A stretch of DNA of 64,000 nt, taken from positions 124,001-188,000 of the forward strand of contig JACEFZ010021793.1 in assembly GCA_014155875.1 (NCBI GenBank), written 5' to 3'. Every line of letters starts with the position of its first letter. Positions within the stretch are counted from its first letter, which is position 1. Under the pieces are notes generated by a model that searched no databases, was not told the DNA's origin, and saw only the letters and a program-made list of their open reading frames with translations. Origin of the DNA: Cepaea nemoralis (taxonomy: Eukaryota; Mollusca; Gastropoda; Stylommatophora; Helicidae). Shown one piece after another: positions 20,555 to 31,186 of the stretch. The translations under genes were made by a program, and so were the position numbers.

Positions 20555-20755
20555 CTAAAAATAGAGCAGTGATGCCAAAATTTTAGATAATAGAGCAGTG
20601 ATGCCAAAACGTTAGATAATAGAGCAGTGAGGCCAAAACTGTAGATAATAGAACAATGATGCCAAAACTATTAATCATAGGGCAGTGATTCCAAAACTTT
20701 AGATAATATAGCAGTGATTCCAAAACTTTAGATACTATAGCGGTGATTCAGAAAC
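20555..20755. repeat. 29-bp minisatellite
   Basis: About six to seven copies of AGATAATAGAGCAGTGATGC + CAAAACTTT, with copies decaying to the right. Confidence 0.9.
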
Positions 20756-21059
20756 TAACAATTTCTAACAAATATCGACCCTTGCCTTCGAGCCCAGTAT
20801 TCAATTACTATTCTTCGAGTTCTCGTTGGTTATTGTTTTAATAACGTTCACACAAGATGTCTGGTTTGTTGGGTGTATGTAAATGTTCATTGAGACTCCC
20901 AAATACCTGTGTATGGATGTTTGTCTCCATGGGTAAATGTTCAGTTCGCAGTGGACAAAACATGCATCAGCTGTGATGGATATGTTCGACTGTCTGTTCT
21001 ACAAACCCACATGTGCATAGGAAGATCCAGTTGAGTTAAACACGGAAGTTACAAACAGT

Positions 21060-21345
21060 AGGTAGAATGATTCGCTGCATCTCTTCAGGTGCATACTGCC
21101 GTTATATATCATATAACGTAAATAAACCGATTATACTATGGCTGAAATACTTATGACACATAGTCAACCGATATTTTTTGAAATGTAAAGCATATGTGAT
21201 CCGCACGGTAATCGCAAATTTAAAACGAAGTCTTTCTGTCTGCACACAATTGGCTGGAACAGCTTATTGGCTAAAGCCTCAGTATATTTAAGCAATCGTT
21301 TACTGTTCGCCTAATGTACGAAAAACCTTTCTTGGTTAACTTTAT
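21060..21345 (-). mobile_element. Penelope-like element 3' part, degenerate
   Basis: The left end carries ATTCGCTGCATCTCTTCAGG, the inverted terminal block also seen at 12580 and 33040. To the right it aligns with the 33064-33260 copy (AAGTCTTTCTGTCTGCACAC against AAGTCTTTTTGTTTGCACAA). Coding frames are destroyed. Confidence 0.5.
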
Positions 21346-21999
21346 GGCCGCATGATAGAAGACGCTGAGAGATGACCGAATTTCGAGTTTTATAGCCTGT
21401 GAACTACACGGCGATTTCTGAAGACTGGTGGATTATATTGTCCACCTATCCAGGTATATGTTCAGTGAACTCATTAGTGTCGTTTCCGTTCTACGGTTAT
21501 ACGTTGCTGGCACTCACACTGGCATTATAAGTCTAAGCAGCCTAAGTAGTTCTAACACAGAACACGATCACGTGTTGTCCTCTATCAAGGTAGTAATACT
21601 CTTCTTTTCATGGGAGTTGATTGATTGTTCTGTTTTATACACACACATACGTGTTTCCTGGTGTTGAATCTGCACATTCAGAATATGCAGCCAGTTTGGG
21701 TGCAGTGGGAGAGAAGATAACATGTTGCTCCCTAAGCCACACTGGGGTTTCAGGCGGGCGTGTTGGACCTGGTCGTAACTCGACGCTGGTAAAAGGTCAG
21801 CTATACAACATTCAGTACACTGCTGTCAGACATTTGCCATGAATACCCAGAGGAATGTATATTTGCGTTTAGTCTTCGATCCGTGTTGCGGGTCAGTTCT
21901 CAGCTTCCCGCAGAAGTCCAGTCGTAGTTTCATGATTATGTCAGTTTTTATAGTTATAGATCCGCTTTACAGTTTCGGCAATTCCCCGTCTGTTAGCAC

Positions 22000-22316
22000 G
22001 AGGGGAAGTCAATAAGAAAGCCACACATAGCTGTAGAATAACTAAATATAACAACTTGAAACCAGTTTATTTTTATACATACACTGTCCCTTTATTTCTC
22101 AACATAATTTCCACCAACATTGATGCACTTATCCCATCGTTTTATCAGTCCTCCCAAACCCGCTGCTTAGAACTGCGTGCTCTGTTGTCTAAACCACGTT
22201 TTCACTTCACATTCAACTTCGGCGTCATTCGCGAAATGTCTCCAGCCAAGGTGTGTTTTCAGTGTTTATGCTGACAAATGTTTGTCCCTTAAAGTGGCGC
22301 ATAGCTGGATAGAAAA
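22000..22316 (-). pseudogene. mariner transposase C-terminal fragment with internal stop
   Basis: On the minus strand, from about 22216 to 22092, the frame reads DAEVECEVKTWFRQQSTQF, stop, then LIKRWDKCINVGGNYVEK and the natural stop. This is the C-terminus of a mariner-family transposase carrying one nonsense codon. The outer end at 22000 (AGGGGAAGTCAATAAGAAAG) is the degenerate terminal inverted repeat of the same family as the element at 22324. The catalytic domain is missing. Confidence 0.75.
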
Positions 22317-22323
22317 AAAGTTA

Positions 22324-22566
22324 GGGAGAGTCAATAAGTAAGTCACACAGTTCTGTGGGATGGCAGGTAAATGAGAACAGGGCACGTTTTTCTATGCAGC
22401 GGGTTTGGGAGGCCTGATAAAACGATGGGATAAGTGCATCAATGTTGGTGGAAATTATGTTGAGAAATAAAGGGACAGTGTATTATAAAAAATAAACTGG
22501 TTTCAAGTTGTTATCATATTTAGCTATTTTTCTACAGCCATTTGTGACTTACTTATTAACTTACCC
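22324..22566 (+). mobile_element. 243-bp mariner-derived miniature element with TA target duplication
   Basis: Inverted ends: GGGAGAGTCAATAAGTAAGT at the left and, read from the right, GGGTAAGTTAATAAGTAAGT. TA dinucleotides flank both ends (22322-22323, 22567-22568). Inside, 22396-22470 still encodes LIKRWDKCINVGGNYVEK and the stop. It is therefore an internal-deletion derivative of the same mariner whose fragment lies next to it in reverse orientation. Confidence 0.85.
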
Positions 22567-22828
22567 TAGTATAATGAGGATCATTGATTTGAGCATGAAT
22601 AGTCTCTTGCTTGCCATAACAGTTTTACTATTTAGTTTTGAGAAAGCTTGTTTAGCTTGAAGTGGCTATCACTTGCTTCCCGTTGCTTCTTTTGTGGCGC
22701 TTATGAGCTGTGGGGTCGTTGGCTAGCTTTAATATACTTTCTTACAAGATAAACTGCATGTAGTGCATTGAACATAACGCTAACGCACACAAGGGGTGGT
22801 TTAAGGTAGTTCCATAGGAGATAGTATT

Positions 22829-23098
22829 GATGCATGATAAGGCAGGCGTGGTTGCGGCCTTGTGGGAGCACGTGTACACCTCGGAGGAGCAAATGGATCA
22901 CCATGGTCTGGTAAGAATGCGACAGCGAGGAGTGACGCTCAGAGGAAAGGCGAGACGTACATATAATCAGATTGCTACTGGTACTAGTGGGGTTGGAACT
23001 CTTCGCTGGCTTCTGAGGATGGGGGAGGAGCACTTATGGGAATGTCCCGAATGCTGTGATGTCGGTTCCTAAATCAATCAATCAATCAATCAATCAAT
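22829..23098 (+). mobile_element. dispersed retroelement-like repeat with (AATC)n tail (family H)
   Basis: An 81-codon frame (VVAALWEHVY, EEQMDHHGLVRM, LWECPECCDV) ends at 23072 and runs straight into a tail of seven AATC units. The same amino-acid pattern is recognisable at 44285 (split by an insertion) and 55262 (ALWDRVYNAEERIDHHDLER). Conservation at protein level across copies suggests the 3' end of a decayed retrotransposon ORF with a CPEC zinc-knuckle-like motif. Family not identified. Confidence 0.55.
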
Positions 23099-23149
23099 AG
23101 TTTTGTGGATTGCTAGGTCTTCATCTAGGTCACGATATATGAGGTGTGG

Positions 23150-23365
23150 CCAGTTCCTTTCCCCGTCGTCTTTTCCGAAGGTTGTGGGTTCAATTCAGGC
23201 AGCGTCCTTCAGTTCACAAGTGCATTTTTCTTCAGAGACTCCGGGTCATCGCTGGTGCAACGGAGTTCGTGTTTTATGCGCCGCTTTCGGCAGTTCACTG
23301 CGGAAAGAGACTCGGCCATGTGGGATAAAAACCCGGTGTAGTGAAGTCGACCCTGTCGACATTTT
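23150..23365 (+). mobile_element. tRNA-derived SINE (family B)
   Basis: B-box region GTGGGTTCAATTC, TTCACAAGTGCATTTTTCTT, GCAACGGAGTTCGTGTTTTA and 3' TGTGGGATAAAAACCCGG. The A-box portion is poorly preserved. Confidence 0.75.
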
Positions 23366-23574
23366 TTATGAAGATGGTCGACCACAGAGCCCTACCCCTC
23401 CGCTGGGGGTTGATCGCGGACCACCGTCTAGGCAAGGCAAGTGCACTATGTCAGTGCCGCTCCAAGGAATGAACGTACACAAGGGAGGATACTCCATATC
23501 TGTGCAACAGGGGCAGTCAACGCATTTTCACAGTGGAGATATCCGAAGTCTGCTCGGGTGATGTCCTGGGAACA

Positions 23575-23800
23575 GATCACCGTGTGATGATGTTCACAAT
23601 TGGCAGAACCTAGTGATGTTCACAATGGGCTGAGCCTGGTGATGTTCACAATTGGCGGAACCTAGTGATGTTCACAATGAGCTGAGCTTGTTGATGTTGA
23701 CAATTGGCGGAACCTAGTGATGTTCACAATGGGCCGAGGTTGTTGATGTTCGCAATGGGCTCAGCCTGGTGATGTTCACAATGGGCTGAGCTTTCCAGAA
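23575..23800. repeat. 26-bp minisatellite
   Basis: Eight copies of GTTCACAATGGGCTGAGCCT + GGTGAT and the variant with TTGGCGGAACCTAGTGAT. The two variants alternate, giving a 52-bp higher-order period over part of the array. Confidence 0.9.
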
Positions 23801-23829
23801 AGCAATGGCAAAGTACTACAATTAAAAAT

Positions 23830-23995
23830 GCCGCACGGGTGGATAAAACCCGTGACCTTGGATGAAATCTGTCTACAAGAGACAAACCTGACACAATGTA
23901 TGGCGAAGTCGGACATACTGACCTTTGCCGTGAATAACTAGATGTGACGTACTCCTCTCGAAAGAGGCACCAAGAAGGCATTGACAATCATAAAC
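23830..23995 (+). mobile_element. dispersed repeat (family D)
   Basis: GACCTTGGATGAAATCTGTC, CTGACACAATGTATGGCGAA, GTCGGACATACTGACC and TAACTAGATGTGACGTAC match 6176-6340 and 9290-9420 in order. Confidence 0.7.
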
Positions 23996-24244
23996 AACCA
24001 ATAAATGCTGAGGCTGGTTGCGAGGTTGTGGGGAAAACATAAGGACACGCAACTAACTCTGGCAGCAGCAAGCACTGGCGGCAGGCCAGACATGCATTCT
24101 CTTGTGACCCGCGTTGTTTGCTCATTCTCGTATCTGTATGATCTGACCGCCCTTCCTCACCACACCCGTCAGCAGGCCGCAGAATTCATGTCATTGCCTT
24201 TGTCCGCTGGTCTGTGATGTTTTGGTGAGTACTGCTTCGTTAGA

Positions 24245-24385
24245 TTCAACTTGCGTAACAGTATGCATCATCATCATGTGCCATGTCGATAAGCGTTTCG
24301 CCATCTCACGCGATCACCAGAGTCGTGGATCAGCTCCGTGTTCTTGTCTCGACCATACCATGTGGCCAAGCCATCCAGGTATTTA
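24245..24385 (-). pseudogene. LINE 3' tail (family L-A), minus strand
   Basis: Minus-strand reading gives KYLDGLATWYGRDKNTELIH, then DSGDRVRWRNAYRHGT and stop, followed by GATGATGATGC. This is the last 40 residues of the tail seen at 5600-5735, with a small deletion (MTAH missing before AYRHGT). Extremely 5' truncated. Confidence 0.75.
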
Positions 24386-24439
24386 CAGCATTACTAAGCT
24401 GTATTACTGTTACAGCACCACTAAGTTGTATTACTGTTG

Positions 24440-24545
24440 CAGCATTACTAAGAGTTGTGGCCCAGTGGCTAACACGCCTGGTTGCCGGCCCGGTCCAGCG
24501 GTCGAATGCACACAGAGGCGGATGTTTTATAGTCTGTCCAGAAAT
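24440..24545 (+). mobile_element. tRNA-like SINE head
   Basis: A box GTGGCCCAGTGGCTAACAC and a B-box-like GCGGTCGAATGC with tRNA-like spacing, followed by CACACAGAGGCGG. No acceptor stem. The family beyond the head is not clear. Confidence 0.5.
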
Positions 24546-25047
24546 GAATGCCTTCATTCACAATCAATTATTTTGAAAACTGTCTGTAGCATCGTTATGA
24601 AATTTTTCCTGCCGTCTTATATTTACTCACACCCAAGGAATATGTCTTTGATAGGTCCAAAAGCAACTTAAATCATGAAAAGCGGCGACATTTCTTTGAT
24701 GTTTTGGTGAAAAACTAGCGATTTCTCGCTAACAAACTTGTTTTACAGTAATGCCCCATTCCACTACGCGAGGCTCTTGTCATAAGGCCAATCCAATGTC
24801 CCACGAGAAAATTCAACGCTAATGTTTCTGTGTGAAGACGTAATACATTTAATAATGTGCACTTCATCTCTGACCCGTAAATTATATACCGCATATAAAC
24901 AAACTTTGAAATCTGCTGTACAATCTCCAGAACAAAAATGTTTTTGTTGGGTGGACATAATGATAAGGTTATATGGTAAATCTCATCATCTGCCCTCAGT
25001 TGGATACTGAGATATGGAATTGTATAGTGGGGCAGACAAAAGTATAA

Positions 25048-25785
25048 CTGATTCATTGCCGAAGTATAAAACCAAATGTCACCTGCCTTTGGACAGAAGG
25101 GCCATACTAGTCTTCGTGTTATTTGTTTCGTTTCACGGTATCTTCCTCAATGTTAATGCTCAGTGAATAGACATTTACGTTATACTACGTGTTCATTTCA
25201 TTGTGTACCATGTTTGATCCTTCTTTATCTGCGTTCATCCGGAGAGTTTTTTTCAGACGTGATTGCGCTGTGCCTGTTTACGGCAGAGCTGCGTTCTTGC
25301 GCCATGTGGCCGACACATCCGACATCTGCGGGCATTTGTTGACCGGGTTAACCTTCCCAGGGGATTCGTAGGACGTTTGACTCTCACTGTTGTTGTGTTA
25401 TCCCCCATCCCAGCTGGCCCATTTAGAACAGCCAAAGACATCCCGGTCAGCCCTCAAGGGAAGGCAGGGGCAGACCATGGGCATTCCCCACCATCCAAGG
25501 AGACTTCCATAATTGCAGAGCCGACACATAGCGCTCTGGTACTGGGCTCACCCAAGGAATCACGTCCTGTATATGGCTGCTTAGCCTCACTTCCGTATAT
25601 TGGGCCTTCCCGTCACCACAGGCTGTTCCTCCGGAAACCAGAAGAATGCAGTCTACAGATGACATCCACACAGTGAGCGTTCGATTCGGGCTTTCCACGT
25701 AATGGATTTGCTATCCAAACAATATACCATTTCATGTCTCTGGGTGTTTGATCCAAACCTTCTTTTATGTTTGGCACTGAATCGG
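25048..25785. mobile_element. piggyBac-like element, about 738 bp
   Basis: Left end CTGATTCATTGCCGAA preceded by ATAA (a decayed TTAA); right end, read inward, CCGATTCAGTGCCAAACAT, followed by TTAA at 25786-25789. The first 150 bp align with 16561-16740, but about 540 bp of extra interior is present. The 137-residue ORF inside matches no transposase I recognise. Confidence 0.55.
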
Positions 25786-26086
25786 TTAAAATTAACTTTG
25801 TCGACCCAGCCCATGGGTGCTAGGAAATGTTCTTGGGAAGCCAAGCCGACTGGTGTGATATTGACCATAGCAAGCCAAGCAGTGCCAATATGTCTATACA
25901 CATATGAAGGGAGCATCATTTACACAATAACGCCTAAAGGCGTAGAAAAGTGTCCTTTATTAATTTTACTGATTGCTAGGTTGTAGTCCCATATTATATA
26001 GTATAGTTCACACGTTTCTCTCTGCCTGCGTCAATCTCTTCCTTCTTTTATTCTTCCTTCTTTTATTCTTGCTTCTCATTCTTCTT

Positions 26087-26160
26087 CTTCTTCTTCTTCT
26101 TCTTCTTCTTCTTCTTCTTCTTCTTCTTCTTCTTCTTCTTCTTCTTCTTCTTCTTCTTCA
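26087..26160. repeat. (TTC)n microsatellite
   Basis: About 24 uninterrupted TTC/CTT triplets preceded by TTTATTCTTCC repeats. A perfect polypurine/polypyrimidine mirror tract. Confidence 0.97.
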
Positions 26161-26189
26161 TAAGTGACGTATGAATGAAATAATGTATG

Positions 26190-26280
26190 GAAGCAGAGAG
26201 TTAAGTAGGACAGAATGTCAGACGGGCCTGAGTCCCAAATTTTTAACCCGTTGAAAATTAATCTTTCGTTCGTTCTTCTT
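26190..26280 (+). mobile_element. SINE family G 3' fragment with (GTTC)n tail
   Basis: GAATGTCAGACGGGCC, then CCCAAATTTTTAACCCGTTG and a terminal TTTCGTTCGTTC, matching the 3' end at 9955-10035. Confidence 0.7.
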
Positions 26281-26689
26281 CTTCCATCTCATGCTTCTTC
26301 TTCTGGCTGCTGCTGGTCCCCCCCCTCCCCTCCCCCATTGTATTTCTTCTTCCGCTGGTGGAAGCTGCTTTGTTGTTGCTGTTGATCTTGCCTTCTTGAT
26401 CTTGATTCGCTGTTGGCTCCTCGTCTTGCTTCCTTCCTCTTCATCTTGCCAATACGCACAATATGACTCAATTAGCTGGCTACCCCTAGACTCAACACGA
26501 CACACATTTGTCGCCGCCAGCTGGCCTACACAAGACCATGATGACATTCCCCAACCATCTAACCAACACACGCTGCCTCGCCTGCTCCACGGATTACCCT
26601 TCACGCTTTCTTATTCTAAAAATAAACATGACGTTCGCTTTATGTTTACTCTATTGCGTTGCTGAAATCGCGGTGGAGTGGTGTCTATA

Positions 26690-26890
26690 ACGTCTTACTG
26701 CCGGCCCGATGAGCATGTATTCGAAACCTCATCGAAGCCGTGATTTTAAAAACAGTTGACGGGGGCTCCCACGTCGAGCAGACAACACGGCTACAAGGGA
26801 ACGTTCTGGGAAGCGACGTTGGCCGGGGAGACATTGATATCACCCATCGAGTGCCGATTGGTCGATAAAGTATCCGGCTGGCATCATTTA
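26690..26890 (+). mobile_element. possible degraded SINE (family E-like)
   Basis: Contains TATTCGAAACC, GTCGAGCAGACAACACGGC and AACGTTCTGGGAAGCGACG, roughly in the order of the repeats at 39555 and 40627 (which have GTATTCTGGGAAGGGAAGG). Weak resemblance. Confidence 0.3.
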
Positions 26891-27094
26891 CCAAACAGGC
26901 AGCAAGGCGTTACTGTGGGTCATTGACTATATTACTGCTTATGAGGCCAAGTATTGTAGCAATTTGTGAAAACATCTTTCCTGTGGCATCATACGGAATC
27001 CAGACATGTCATTTCGAAATCACCCAAGAAGAAAATTTGCTGTTGAACGTAAATGTTGTAGAAACATTCTTAGAACACATTAAACCATTAACTT

Positions 27095-27190
27095 GAATAA
27101 CGAAGACACAAATAATGTATTGCACAATTGTTTGCCTGGTAACTGCATCTTGTCAGGTACATGCTACACAACATAAAGTTAAAGGAAAAC
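27095..27190 (-). mobile_element. Penelope-like terminal block, minus strand
   Basis: TTGAATAACGAAGACACAAA, a TTGCACAA word, TTGCCTGGTAACTGCATCTT and GTCAGGTACATGC match the block at 12507-12625, with a small internal deletion that removes the GAAA part of the ribozyme-like core. Confidence 0.6.
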
Positions 27191-27221
27191 ATTGATTTGG
27201 TTTTCTGAAACCATTAACTGT

Positions 27222-27432
27222 CTGTGATTTACTGGGCAATGTTAATTCAATAGTTTGCCATTTTTTTTTCCTGAACGGCCGACACCTCATACTATCGAAA
27301 TCAACACAGAGTGGTCTCTTCCCCCCCCCCCACCCCCCCCCCCCCCCCCCCCAAGTCGTCCGCAGCTGATTTCGAATCTGTGGACTCGGTAGTCTAGAAA
27401 TTATGAAACTGCGTGTCTCTAAGCCACGGCGC
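27222..27432 (-). mobile_element. SINE copy with poly-C expansion, minus strand
   Basis: AATAGTTTGCCATTTTTTTT, GAACGGCCGACACCTCATAC and a right-hand head CTCTAAGCCACGGCGCCAG. A C-rich run of about 35 bases (27319-27352) lies between central domain and head. Confidence 0.65.
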
Positions 27433-27540
27433 CAGTTTAAAAATATGTTACGTGTCCTTTGCAGGGCGTCACGGTCAACCCATGGTTGATTGTCTTGACA
27501 ATTTTACGTGCAGTAGCTTGCCATTGCTTCTGAAGTAGAA
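27433..27540 (-). mobile_element. second SINE fragment in tandem, minus strand
   Basis: A 3' tail portion only: GTCCTTTGCAGGGCGTCACG, CCATGGTTGATTGTCTTG and AGTAGCTTGCCATTGCTTC. It abuts the head end of the previous copy, so two minus-strand copies sit head to tail. Confidence 0.65.
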
Positions 27541-27582
27541 GTGACCATTTCGAAATAACGGAAGAAGAAAAGCTGTGCTTAA

Positions 27583-27822
27583 CTGATTAATTGTCATGGG
27601 ATGATTAATCGTCTTTAAGCGACCTTCCCATATCTGTCACGGGCTTATTATATATCGTAGTTTTCATTAAACAAACACCTTGAATTTTATATATAATACA
27701 ACATGTCTGCTACCATATTAACAACTTTTAAACCATAACTGTGACACACCTCTACTTCCCTTTCCCGCCATCCGTTTGTTTTTGTTTGGTCCAAACCTAA
27801 TTTTTGTTCGGCACTGAATGAG
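27583..27822. mobile_element. piggyBac-like miniature element, 240 bp
   Basis: TTAA at 27579-27582 and 27823-27826. The right end, read inward, is CTCATTCAGTGCCGAACAAA, very like the right end at 25785; the left end CTGATTAATTGTC is more decayed. Non-coding interior. Confidence 0.5.
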
Positions 27823-27894
27823 TTAATGCTATGGAATGTAACAGGCAAAGTCTTAGAAATCAGTAGACCACGATGAAGATAAATACTACCAGTC

Positions 27895-28145
27895 TACAAG
27901 ATCTGCCTGCTCCCTGGCGAAGAGGTTTCGGACGCAGCTTCGTAATCCAGAATACCGCGTTCGAAACACAGCTGTGGGCGATTTGGCAGCAGACCACGTT
28001 GCGTTAGTTTTTTACGAAATAGTATGGTTGCCGGTCGTTCAGAAAACAGTTGCAAACTACTGAGCGTAAACTCGCCAAGAGATCCGCACACAAAAATTGC
28101 TGGGGGTGACTGCGACGTCCTGTAAAAGGATATGCAACTGACTTT
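27895..28145 (+). mobile_element. SINE family II, plus strand
   Basis: Head GTTTCGGACGCAGCTTCGTA, B box GCGTTCGAAACAC, linker GGCGATTTGGCAGCAGACC, central domain GCCGGTCGTTCAGAAAACAG and tail CGACGTCCTGTAAAAGGATA. Full length, about 250 bp. Confidence 0.85.
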
Positions 28146-28196
28146 TAACTACAAGATGTGAACATCATAGACAGCTGGATGATAAACAGCATCATA

Positions 28197-28340
28197 GTCG
28201 GCTGTACAAGACTGCTGGGGCTGTACAAGACTACTGGGGCTGTACAAGACAGCTGGGGCTGTACAAGACAGCTGGGGCTGTACAAGACTACTGGGGCTGT
28301 ACAAGACAGCTGGGGCTGTACAAGACAAGACTATTGGGGC
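28197..28340. repeat. 19-bp minisatellite
   Basis: Seven copies of GGCTGTACAAGACAGCTGG or GGCTGTACAAGACTACTGG. The two types alternate without strict order. Confidence 0.95.
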
Positions 28341-28384
28341 TGTACATCTGTGGGGAGACATGTCACGATATCACCGGGTCATGA

Positions 28385-28660
28385 TTCTTGTTGTGTTTGC
28401 TCTCGCTCGCTTTGAACTCCAGCGTAGTCCATACAGGCTACTTCTAGTAGCAGTGGGCTGAATTTTGCGTGTAAATTAGCTTTCCCGTTTACTATAGTCT
28501 CTCGCCATCAGGCGAACCCACTCCGACTTCTGAGGTACTTGTAATGTACGTTCCGTAGTCAACAACGAGAAGTAAACATTGTAGTCCAGCGGACCCTACC
28601 TCAGCATCAGCACAGCGGATGTTTAAGTACGAGCGTTCTGATCCACTCGGTTATGCTGAC
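28385..28660 (-). mobile_element. tRNA-Leu-derived SINE, minus strand
   Basis: TTTGAACTCCAGCGTAGTCC, CTCGCCATCAGGCGAACCCA and CTTCTGAGGTACTTGTAATG, with the head at the right (GATCCACTCGGTTATGCTGA). Full length. Confidence 0.85.
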
Positions 28661-28774
28661 ACACCCAGACGGGTCAGGATTCAGCGCGGAACATTGCCTG
28701 GCAAGGGTTAGGCCTGGGTTGTTGGTGGTGTTTCCTGTGTGTCTTGGTGTATGTGTGAATGATGTTATATAGGC

Positions 28775-28777
<3 letters not shown>

Positions 28778-28854
<77 letters not shown>
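28778..28854. repeat. (GA)n microsatellite
   Basis: About 38 perfect GA units. Confidence 0.97.
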
Positions 28855-28856
<2 letters not shown>

Positions 28857-29103
28857 GTATTATAAGTAAACTTTTGTTAGTGCGTTTGTGATTGTGAGTG
28901 AGTATATGTGTATGCGAGGGAGCGCGTATTTGTGTGTTATTGAGTGGGTGCATAACTGTGAGAGTTTATGTAAATGATGTGAGTATGTATGCAGGTTTGT
29001 ATGTATGTGTTTATGCATGTGCGTGAGTTGGCTGCAAGTCTGTCTCTTAACAGGGTAAAATGTATTGTTTATGCTCACAATTTTCATTTAACGGCGGTTT
29101 TTT

Positions 29104-29232
29104 CCCCTATGTGAATGTAACATGCACAATAAATAATTGATGTACGAAAGATGAATGATTGGAAGGGTCGAATGTAAGGCGGGCCTGTGCCCAATTTGTG
29201 ACACTGTCAACATAAAGTTCGTTCGTTCGTTC
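29104..29232 (+). mobile_element. SINE family G 3' part with (GTTC)n tail
   Basis: CCCTATGTGAATGTAACATG, GAATGTAAGGCGGGCCTGTG, CCCAATTTGTGACACTGTC and AAAGTTCGTTCGTTCGTTC. Same order as 9905-10035. Confidence 0.75.
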
Positions 29233-29268
29233 CTGTATGGGTTTCATTGTTAACAGCCCCTCCCCCCC

Positions 29269-29523
<255 letters not shown>

Positions 29524-29539
29524 CCAGTCCCGAGAGGGC

Positions 29540-29750
29540 TAGCAAGTAAATTGCATGTCAACCCACCCCAGTATTTTTCTAGCAATGTTTAATTTCCGTA
29601 GTTTGCCATTGCTACCACCGACGCTCATACCATCGAAATCACCGCCAGACAGTCTACTTCCAAACTGCCTTCAGCCGATAACGAACCCTTGCCTCGTCAT
29701 GTCGGGGAATTGTGAAGCGCCCTATGCCACTGGGCCGCTTAACTCAGTTC
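29540..29750 (-). mobile_element. degenerate SINE, minus strand
   Basis: ATTGCATGTCAACCCACCCC, CCGTAGTTTGCCATTGC, ACGCTCATACCATCGAAATC and an inverted B-box-like ACGAACCCTTGCC. Same order as other minus-strand family II copies. Confidence 0.6.
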
Positions 29751-30139
29751 TAAGTTAAGTCCACTGCTAGCGGTTGTTTGCCCTGTCTACACCCTGGCCC
29801 ACTAACTGTCATAAGTAGACCAATGGCTTAGTGTGATGACCGTATTAAATTGGGACCCAGAACAAGTGGTGTTAAACAAAGGGGTAAAAAGTGGGGGAGG
29901 GGGTGTCTTGGTGAAGAGATAGTATTTGCAATTTCTTTGTTAAGACGCGTTGCTTAAGTGGCAGCCTTGATTGCTGGGTTATGTAGCCTTGGTGTTAGTT
30001 GGCAGTTAATCACGTGCCCTCGCACGCACTTGAGCCTTTTCAGCTGGATTTGTCCATGAGATATTGTGTTAATTATGATAACTTTATTGCTAACTTGTTA
30101 TATTCCAGACAGTGGTGATTATGGTAGTAATTATGTGAG

Positions 30140-30690
30140 AAGGATGGGGTTAAAGTAGTAAATATCTGAGACAAAAGTATTTGAGTAGCAAATATCTGAG
30201 ACAAAAGTGGTAAAAGTAGCAAATATCTGAAGCAAAAGTGGTTGAAGTAGCAAATATCTGAGACGAAAGTGGTTGAAGTAGCACATATCTGAGGCGAAAG
30301 TGGTTGAAGTAGCACATATCTGAGGCGAAAGTGGTTGAAGTAGCAAATATCTGAGACAAAAGTGGTTGAAGTGGCAAATATCTGAGACAAACGTGGTTGA
30401 GGTAGCAAATATCTGAGACAAAAGTGGTTGAAGTAGCAAATATCTGAAACAAAAGTGGTTAAAGTAGCAAATATCTGAGACGAAAGTGGTTGAAGTAGCA
30501 AATATCTGAGACAAAAGTGGTTGAAGTGGCAAATATCTGAGACAAAAGTGGTTGAAGTAGCAAATATCCGAGATGAAAGTGGTAAAAGTAGCAAATGTCT
30601 GAGACAAAAGGAATTAACGTAGCAAATATCTGAGACAAAAGGTTTGAAGTAGTAAATATGTAAGACAAAATGAGTTAAAGTGATATGGAC
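30140..30690. repeat. 31-bp minisatellite, open in all three minus frames
   Basis: About 17 copies of GTGGTTGAAGTAGCAAATAT + CTGAGACAAAA. The 31-bp period shifts frame by one each unit, and the unit has no stop in any minus-strand frame, so long overlapping ORFs (up to 417 residues) arise with a 31-residue period. No evidence of translation. Confidence 0.93.
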
Positions 30691-31078
30691 TTGGCATATA
30701 TTAGCTGTTGGTATTAGGAAGTGAAGTCTCCAGCTCCGTTCGTTACCATCTATAGTCTGTCTGTCTATTTGTCTGCGTGGGTAGATAAGTAGGTAGGTAA
30801 GTACTACGTACGCACGTAAATGTGTGTGTATATGTGTATGTGTGTGTGTGTCACCTTGTATGTGCGACACCGTGTCGGTAGCACGATGCGTCTGTGTGAC
30901 AGTATGTTCCAATGACGACGAATCTTTCTGTCTGAGCTGAATGTGTCCGAACACAATGTTGTGTGCCGCCAGACCTCTGTGACTTCTCTGTCTGTTTGTC
31001 TGTCTGTTTCCCAGTCTGTTTCTCGGTCTCTCTTTGTCTGTCTCTGACTGTCTATCTTTGTATGTAGGTCTCTGATTT

Positions 31079-31186
<108 letters not shown>

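Noticed and set aside
25263..25676. 137-codon ORF inside a piggyBac-like element as a possible transposase
   Set aside because: No DDD-type catalytic pattern or similarity that I can recognise, and the length is far below a transposase.
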